Part shown: one piece after another, positions 57,268-64,000 of the stretch | How positions within the stretch are numbered: the first letter of the stretch is position 1 | Layout of the letters: every line of letters begins with the position of its first letter | From: Anthoceros angustus | Lineage: Eukaryota > Streptophyta > Anthocerotopsida > Anthocerotales > Anthocerotaceae | NCBI GenBank assembly: GCA_010909165.1 | Contig: MU008159.1 | Location: 620,001 to 684,000 of the forward strand | Reading direction: 5' to 3' | DNA length: 64,000 nt | Notes under the pieces: generated by a model | Told to the model about the DNA's origin: nothing | The model's input: only the letters and a program-made list of their open reading frames with translations | Database searches by the model: none | Translations under genes and position numbers: made by a program

Positions 57268-59496
57268 TCAAGTCTTCATATCAATACGGAGTGGGGGTAT
57301 TGGTGAATCATGAGGTGGGGGCGGTGGTGGCGTCATGACCATTGGAGGAGGCGGTGATGTTGATGCACTTCCGAGTTCTGGTCCACCATAATACAAGAAA
57401 GTTCCTTGAAGACCATCACCGCGATCTCCTTGAATAGCGAAGAGAATGTCGTAGCGAGTTGGATCTGTCTGCAACAACTTGGTAAGCACATCTACCTTAT
57501 TTGGTGTTACTTGACTTGCATCTTCACTGTCGGTTTCATAAAACTTCAAATCATGTTGCCACGCAGGTAAGTCTTGGATAGTTTTAGCTGTTAAGCACTC
57601 TGAACCCTTCTTACCATTTCCCATTTGCGTAAAGCCATCCACAGTGGTTGTGACCAGTCCACCCCACTCCAATCTATTTGCACTAGAGTCCTGCATCATC
57701 CCTTGCGTAAATATGGAGCTTGGCCAATAACCTATTTTCTGCCCTTGAATCTTAAACCACCAATCACCATCAACTGTTTCCTGTAAATTCCACATTGCAA
57801 ATTATAACTTTAAGAGCTATTCATTGGTGGATCAGAAAGAATAGATCACCAATATATGCATTGATTGAGAAACTTACCTTTGCAATTATAAAGTTGAGTG
57901 TAACACCATGAAAGTTGTTTACAAATCGGCCGCCAAGAATCCAAGATGATGCTATCTGAACGAAACCCATGCAACGCAGATTATAACATCCTTGGAATAT
58001 TGATTGCACCATTTCTTCTAGAGAGGTTGTAGAAATATTTGCAGTAGCTTGGGCAACTTGGGTCCCCTCCTGAATTTTAAGCGGGGGTACAACATAATCA
58101 TCCGGTGGCGGCACCGCTGGAATTGGAGGGGGCGCTGATGATGATGGAGGCTGAATTGGAGTTGATGGTGCCGGTGATGCTTGTGGTGGTATATCAAGCT
58201 CGAACTCTTGCACCTACAAATATGATTAAATAAGACAAGTTATTCTATTACATGCTCTTCTAACACGGACATACATCATTTAATTACTTTAGAACAACTA
58301 ACTTACCATTCTAACATGTACATAAGCACTTCATCACATTAGAGCAATTAACTTACCGTCCAATAAATAAACAAACGTGTATTAGTGTCAATTTTTTCGC
58401 CGTATGTAGTGGGATCTACCTTCATTAGTCATATTTGATCACCAATTAATATCAAATAACTGTTAGAAACATAATGCATGAAATCAAATACTATGAATAA
58501 AACAATCCAACAAACTTGGTACACATACCATCCATCCAGCTTCAGCTGAATTATAATTATGATTTTGAGTTGCTGTCACCCATATTTGAGAGATTGATGC
58601 ATCTGACAGGCCTGGCGTGGGACTCCATAAGCTTAAACCTGCTGAGGCTCCATAATAATTTCCATACAATTGTGCTATAGCATACTGCATCAAAAAGAAG
58701 AAAATATTAGCACCATATTTCATACTGACTATGCAAAATTATAGAATAAAATGATTACTGCATTAGTTCGACATAATAAACACATACATAGGTGTCTCTG
58801 CCCGAGATATCTTTATCAGTGTTTAATTGACGCATATCCTGATTCCGGGCCATCCTAATGCTTGCATGCCTCCATTCTTGCTCAAGTTCCTTCTCAAAAA
58901 CACGTTCCACTGGAATTGTGCCCTTAGGACAACTGCCAACTTCTTCATGGAAAACTTGGTATTTTGGTGTACTTTCTTCACTTTCCGTAAAAAGTATTTC
59001 ATCCATTTTTTTCAGCTTCTAAAGTATCCAAACAACATAGCACATACACACAACTCTTCAATTATTATACCTGAAAACCATTTTATTCACAGACAAAATG
59101 TACCGTAAGTTAAACATAGCCACACTTACGTACCTTGAAAAAATCTTCTCTAATTGCAGGATGCTGCAATGACAATTGATCCTCTATTTTTACGCAATCA
59201 ATTATACTCCCATCTGAAAGCTAATGATGTAACACATGTATAAAATCATGCACAACATAGTGGATTGACTATACAATTACTCTCGTTATCTATGAAAAAT
59301 ACATCATATAGAAATTAAAATGGCTATGCGTACAACTTTCCGATTCAAATTGCAAACATGATATATTCACCTGATGTGACTCTACAAAAGGGCGATTGAT
59401 CATGGACAAGTCCTGGAAGGATGAATCAGCATTTGCGCTCAAAGACACATAAATTATAAGCATACAAATGACTTGGATAATATAATATCGTGCCAT
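57268..59496 (-). CDS. Secreted neprosin-domain (DUF4409/DUF239) protein
   Basis: Neprosin proteins are secreted plant proteins; the founding member is a glutamic prolyl endopeptidase from pitcher-plant fluid. Seven exons (59496-59371, 59220-59134, 59018-58788, 58684-58529, 58419-58357, 58213-57878 and 57780-57268) join in phase 0 to 503 aa. A signal peptide (MARYYIIQVICMLIIYVSLS) is followed by the activation-peptide region (DGSIIDCVKIEDQLSLQHPA, CPKGTIPV). The neprosin domain follows (SQIWVTATQ, AEAGWMVDPTTYGE, TRLFIYWT, GCYNLRCMGFVQ, DWWFKIQGQKIGYWP, LEWGGLV). The usual WGGE reads WGGL, so one putative catalytic Glu may be lost, while EAGW is kept. A Pro/Ser-rich insert of about 70 residues precedes GCYN, and the C-terminus is Pro-rich. 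The start is at 59496; 59508 is a TTG. Confidence 0.85.
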
Positions 59497-59701
59497 AATG
59501 GTTCTCAATCCACTTCTATAATATGAACATCAATGAGAACAAAAAGGTTAGTACACTCTGACTAATACGTTCAGGATCTGTACACTTGAATACATATATA
59601 GTCTAAAATTTCATCATAGACTCGATAACTAGAGATAATACTTTGTTTGATGATTAAACAAATTTACTGATAAGATCATATATTAATATGAAAATTATTT
59701 G

Positions 59702-59960
59702 ACATATCTACAGTACTTAAGATATTTCAATAAATTTATATCTATATATAAATATATAAATTATTTTATAGCTTACTTCAGACAGTGAGTTTTCATTGCC
59801 CTTATCTACAGTACCTAAGATATTTGAATAAATTTATACCTATATATAAATATATAAATTATTTCATAACTTACTTCAGACAGCGAGTTTTCATTGCCCT
59901 TTATAGGGCCATCTAGACGGAAATCCTTTACAAAGATCTAGACGGAAATCCTTTACAAAG
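59702..59960. repeat. 100-bp tandem duplication plus 25-bp duplication
   Basis: ATCTACAGTACTTAAGATAT...TTTTCATTGCCC is repeated once (59705-59801 and about 59803-59901). It is followed by two copies of CTAGACGGAAATCCTTTACA (59911 and 59938). The block lies about 200-460 bp upstream of the neprosin start and so in its promoter region. Confidence 0.85.
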
Positions 59961-60431
59961 CTGCGATAGCAAGTGACTTCTTCCTCTGTCATTTGCAGAC
60001 CATTTATTCTTCCTAGATATGATGTTCTAGGAACAATAGATAACTTAAGGTAAAGATCAACTTAACTCCAAGGTCCACTTGATTGTTGGTGATGGATGGA
60101 TTTTTCCTCACCGTTTTTCCCTCCATAAGACACAATGTTCCTCTATATAAACACCCGCAGCACCTAATATATTTGGATGGACTGTTTTCGATACATGTAG
60201 GAACATCTCCTCCAGACACCAAGGGAGGCCTTCCTTCCCTCCCCCAGCGAGCCGGAGGGAAGCACAGGCTTGGAAGCTGTGCGTGGAGCTGGGTGGTGTG
60301 CATTGGAGCGTGAAGCTTGCGGAGCTAAGCGATCCGAAATTTGCATGCGGAATTGAGGACTAACCGAGGGTTCGAGCCGGTGATGAGGCTACAGGGCGGG
60401 AAGTGACAGGTCTGGGCGGAAGGAAGGAAAA
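59961..60431. promoter_or_regulatory. Upstream region of CCDA
   Basis: Spacer between the divergent neprosin and CCDA genes. CCTCTATATAAACACC near 60140 contains a good TATA box (CTATATAAA), about 290 bp before the CCDA start. Nothing else was recognised. Confidence 0.4.
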
Positions 60432-62229
60432 ATGTCGCAGCTTACATTGAGCAGCCTGGGTGTGGGCAGGCCATCTCCATCTCCCCTTCTGACCGGGAGC
60501 AGGAAACGGGGCTGGGCGGGGAGGGCGGCAGGCAGGAGGTGCGCTGTGTCCGCGTCCCTGCTCACCCACACGGTCGGCCAAGTCGCCCACTTGGGTCCTG
60601 GATTGGGACTGGGATTGGCCAGTCCCCTGCTTCTGGCGGATGCAGCCGCTGGACAGGACTGGTTCGGCGACTTCCTGTACAACGCCGCGCAGCAGGCCAA
60701 CGATCTGGTGCAGCTCCAGCTCACGGAGCTCAGTCCTGCTAGGTGGGTGGTAATGAAATGGAAATCAATCCGAATGAGTGGCGGGGATTGGCGGATGTTG
60801 AAGCTCAGTGTGGATTTCATGGGGTTTGCGTGGATTGCAGTGCCGCGGTCATATTTGGAGCTGGGCTTGTGACCAGCCTCTCCCCGTGCACGCTCAGCGT
60901 CTTGCCGCTCACGTTGGGATACATCGGTACGGAGAATGGATTCTGATTTGAATCGCTTCCGCCCTTTTGTTGGTATGGATTCTGACATCCTTGGTGCATG
61001 GCAGGTGCGTCTGGGTCGGGGAAAGATCGTACTCAGGTTGGTTTTAGTTATGCTATGTTTTGTTGCCGATGTGTGTTTGTGTTTCGTGTTGCACTGCAGC
61101 TGGGTCTTATGAGAGTCTTGTGCGCAGCTGTTGGTGGACTCTGTTGCTTTTGCTCTCGGCCTGGCCACCACTCTGGCTCTCCTTGGAGTTGGGGCTTCCT
61201 TGGCAGGGAAGGCGTATGGCCAGATTGGGCAGGGCCTGCCCATCGCCGTGTCTGGAGTTGCCATGATCATGGGTCTTAATCTGCTGGAGGTAGGTGACCT
61301 TGTATGTATGTCTGTTGGTGATGCGTGCTCCTCTGCTAGCGTTGAAGACATCCTTCACTGCGTTCTCGATGTTGGATGTGAAGGTCATCGAGCTGCAATT
61401 GCCTTCATTCTTCGGCGACTTCGACCCAAGGACTGCAGCTGCTAATCTTCCTCCAAGTGAACCTTCATCAATCCCCATCAATCACTTTCCCCTTGCCTGC
61501 ATGTGAAGGTGCTCCACATGCCAAACGGGCTGACTCTAAGCATGTGTGTGGGGTGCAGCTGTGCAAGCATATCTGGCAGGCCTGACTTTTGCCTTGGCTG
61601 CATCCCCGTGCAGCACGCCTGTCCTGGCCACTTTGCTGAGCTATGTTGCAGCTTCTCAGGCAAGTTCCTGCTGGCTTCTGTGACTCCAGTCACCCGCAAG
61701 CCCCACCATTCTTCTCTCTTGCTCATCACCATCTGCTTGGACATGGAACCCACGGACTTCACCCTCTCTTGCTCATCAGCACCTGCTTGGACATGCCTGG
61801 CCTTTGCAGGACCCTATAGTCGGGGGATCTCTGCTCCTTGCGTACACCACAGGATACGTTGCCCCTCTTCTGGCTGCCGCCTCCTTCGCCGGTGCCCTGC
61901 AGGTACGAGGATGCTGCCTGCCATGTTTGTTGGTTTTGGGATTGCTGCAGGAGCTGCATGTTGATACCTCATTGGTTTTTCAGCAAATACTGTCCCTTCG
62001 AAAGTTCTCGGCCTGGATCAATCCCACAAGGTGAGCCCCGGTTTAAACAAACACAAGCCCCGTCCTGTCCCTTCTCCTACTCAGCCTTCTCCATCGCCTT
62101 TTCCCCTACGGAGCCGTTTCCTTTTCTGACATGGTCGTGTGAATTTTCTGCAGCGGAGCCCTGCTTCTGGGTGGTGGCTTGTACACATTCCTTGTCCGCA
62201 CATTCCCTGAAGCTTCGTTCAACCTGTAA
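60432..62229 (+). CDS. CCDA: Thylakoid CcdA-type thiol/disulfide transporter
   Basis: CCDA moves reducing equivalents across the thylakoid membrane for cytochrome f haem attachment and b6f assembly. Nine exons (60432-60742, 60841-60926, 61005-61036, 61128-61289, 61384-61456, 61559-61659, 61810-61902, 61984-62030 and 62154-62229) give 326 aa. An Arg/Ser-rich plastid transit peptide ([20 protein letters not shown]) precedes six hydrophobic segments. The two redox Cys lie in conserved SPC motifs ([17 protein letters not shown] and [16 protein letters not shown]). Other signatures are [58 protein letters not shown] and [13 protein letters not shown]. The sixth intron has a GC donor (CAG|gcaagt). 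AATAAA follows seven bases after the stop. It is complete, of normal length for plant CCDA. Confidence 0.94.
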
Positions 62230-62524
62230 CTGTAAAATAAAAGGACAGGAGTGTGTGATATTTGAGGATATGTATGTAGTCACAGCTGGGCATGGCCCCC
62301 AGTTTCTGTGACGACAGTCTGACTGTAGGTGCGAAATAGACGCCGTTATCCACCAGGATTAGAAGTCTTCAAAAACCATAAATCGAAAGGGTTTCGCGGG
62401 CGGCGTTTCTAGTTCTGTCGCTTGTCCGGCCGTCCCGTTACGCTATTGTTAGCTTTGGTGTAGCCTCGTCTTCCTCCCTCGCGGGCCCCTGCCGTCAAGG
62501 AGAAGCAAAGCGGAGCGAGTGGCC
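62230..62524. promoter_or_regulatory. Intergenic and 5' UTR of the RS-rich gene
   Basis: A short spacer between CCDA and the next gene in the same orientation. No TATA box is evident; CG-rich sequence precedes the ATG. Confidence 0.35.
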
Positions 62525-64000
62525 ATGGCGGCCGTGGAGATGGAGGCTGAGGCGTCGTCCCCGGGCCACCGGCAGGAGCCAGGCGAGCGGCAGCCGGGCT
62601 TCCGGAAGCCTGTGCACGACACCTCTCAGCGCAACTACCGGCGGCGATCGCCATCCGCGTCCACCTCGCCCTCGCCTCCTCCTGCCGGTAGGGATGCCTG
62701 TGCGGTTGCTCCTTCTCCCCGTGCTAGGACTCTGCTGCTTGCTGTGGCTGCTGCTGCTGCTGCGGCAGCTTGAGTCCGGGTGTCTCCTGCTTGTGGAATT
62801 CCGGCAGCTTGTGGCAGCCGTGTGCTGGCAAGAGGAGTGATTGCGGCTGTTGCATCTCAGGCAACTGAATTTCCCCTTCCCGAGAGCTTCCTTTTGCAGG
62901 CAATGTTGTGTGAAAGTATCTTGGTCAGCATTGCGTGAAGCTGGGGAACAGGTAGTGTTCGTGTGCAAATGCCTACGGGATGTGGAGGTTTGTTGCGGAT
63001 CCGCTGTGATTGCTAGGTCAGTTCTAAGCAAGAACATCGTCCGACGTCGTGTGTGGAGAAGCTTGCGTTTTTCCCGTGCGGGAAGCTTGGCTGACTTGCG
63101 TGTTGCTTTTTTTTGTTAGGTGGATGGAAGCGGGACAGGAGCGTGTCGCCGGGTGTTGCTGGTGGAGGCGGCAGCGGCAGCGGAGCTTACGATCATGCTA
63201 AGAAGGAGCGCAGGCTGAACGTTGATCAGAGGGATGCTGACGCCAGCCGGTCCAGGAAGGGGGACAATGGAACGAGCAACAGCTTTGCGAGACCTAGTGA
63301 CCGGGATCACGGTCGGCGACAGCCATCTGGACATCACGACCGCGCTTATAGCAGCCACTCAGGACGGGATGTACATGGCGAAGGAAGGAACGATCACGCA
63401 CCTCAAGATGCTGATCACCGGATGCATGACAGGAGCTTCAGAGACAGATATGGCGATCGTGGAAGGGGCAGGGATTGGGATCGGAGCAGGGATAGAGAGA
63501 GAGATAGAGGAAGGGGAGCATGGGATAGGTCTAGGGACAGGGACAGGGACAGGGAGAGAGACCGCGGAAGAGATAGGGGAAGAAACGAAGCTCGCACCGG
63601 TGGAAGGGATGGGAATCTGGTAACAGATGCTGACAGGGAGAGGGAGAGGGACAGAGAAAGGGAGAGGGCCAGGGGTAGAGATGCTGATAGAGTCAGCAAC
63701 AAGGATGAACCTCGGGACCGAGAGAGACGGCGTGAGAGGGTGCATAAGGATGTGGATGATGCCAGAGACCATCTGAGTAAGGATACCTCAAGGGAGAGAG
63801 ATAGGTTGAAAGAAAGACATGATCACAGGGAGCGAAGTGGTCGGGGGGATTTTAAAGAACGAGACCATCGCTCAGATGGTTTTGGTTCGAGAGAACCTAA
63901 ACAATTAAGAGACAGGGATGATCATGGGGATGCTAGTAATAGTAAGAGGGCTTCATGCTCAGAAAGAAATAGTGGTGGCGGTGTGTTGCCCCAACAAGAG
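62525..64000 (+). CDS. RS/RD-rich nuclear protein, probably RSRC2-like (partial)
   Basis: Exon 1 (62525-62687) encodes 54 residues including GFRKPVHDTSQRNYRRRSPS. A 432-bp intron with GT-AG ends follows. Exon 2 starts at 63120 (GGWKRDRSVSPG) and stays open to the end of the window in one frame rich in RD, RE, RG and DR dipeptides. The N-terminal FRKPxxDxSxRxYRRRSP pattern resembles plant arginine/serine-rich coiled-coil (RSRC2-like) splicing-associated proteins. The diagnostic C-terminal domain lies outside the window. The start is the ATG at 62525 (62519 is a GTG). Other RS-rich splicing factors are possible. Confidence 0.7.

Noticed and set aside
63359-63772. Minus-strand Ser/Pro/Leu-rich frames
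   Set aside because: Antisense to the RD/RG-rich exon of the RSRC2-like gene.

Overview
This window is nuclear DNA from a land plant or close streptophyte relative. The evidence is GT-AG introns of roughly 90-400 bp, plant-type orthologues (SGT1, golgin candidate 6/p115, RPL23a, fumarase, an At1g50300-type TAF15, SKIP35, plastid CCDA, a neprosin-domain protein), a PPR fragment, and a nuclear insert of mitochondrial cox2 carrying a group II intron. Short introns and mixed base composition suggest a non-seed lineage (lycophyte or bryophyte-like); this is inference, not proof.

Layout: 1-3.6 kb has no gene I can support. SGT1 lies on the minus strand at 3.6-5.9 kb. From 6 to 16 kb is repeat territory: a PPR remnant, simple repeats, a 1-kb foldback inverted repeat (7.45-8.48 kb), a mitochondrial cox2 insert (8.5-9.96 kb), a decayed LINE-type retroelement (10.3-11.7 kb) and a long G-rich non-genic tract. 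Between 16.1 and 20.4 kb is a 2.1-kb tandem duplication carrying a LINE 3' end and the first exon of the p115/USO1 gene, whose 18 exons run to 25.5 kb.

From 25.5 to 33.1 kb the DNA is a mosaic: fumarase-derived fragments, a 26-bp minisatellite, an intact RPL23a copy, and a 4.3-kb insert built wholly of shuffled pieces of the flanks, with short microhomology at the junctions. Then follow a hypothetical gene (minus, 32.8-33.6 kb), a 47-bp minisatellite, an intronless fumarase-like gene lacking conserved active-site residues (35.2-36.7 kb) and a second intact RPL23a (37.1-37.7 kb).

From 38 to 44 kb are a Copia-like LTR, minisatellites and LINE remnants. TAF15 (plus, 44.4-46.5 kb) and SKIP35 (minus, 47.2-49.9 kb) converge. 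After LINE copies (52.6-56.9 kb) come a neprosin-domain gene (minus, 57.3-59.5 kb), plastid CCDA (plus, 60.4-62.2 kb) and the 5' part of an RS-rich, probably RSRC2-like gene (plus, from 62.5 kb to the window end).

The genes are ordinary, independently transcribed eukaryotic units (protein quality control, Golgi tethering, translation, respiration, transcription, ubiquitination, thylakoid cytochrome biogenesis, splicing) and do not form one pathway. The unusual content is structural: repeated microhomology-bounded duplication, and a fumarase paralogue that may be a pseudoenzyme. Homopolymer contraction in some copies means that part of the mosaic could be an assembly artefact.
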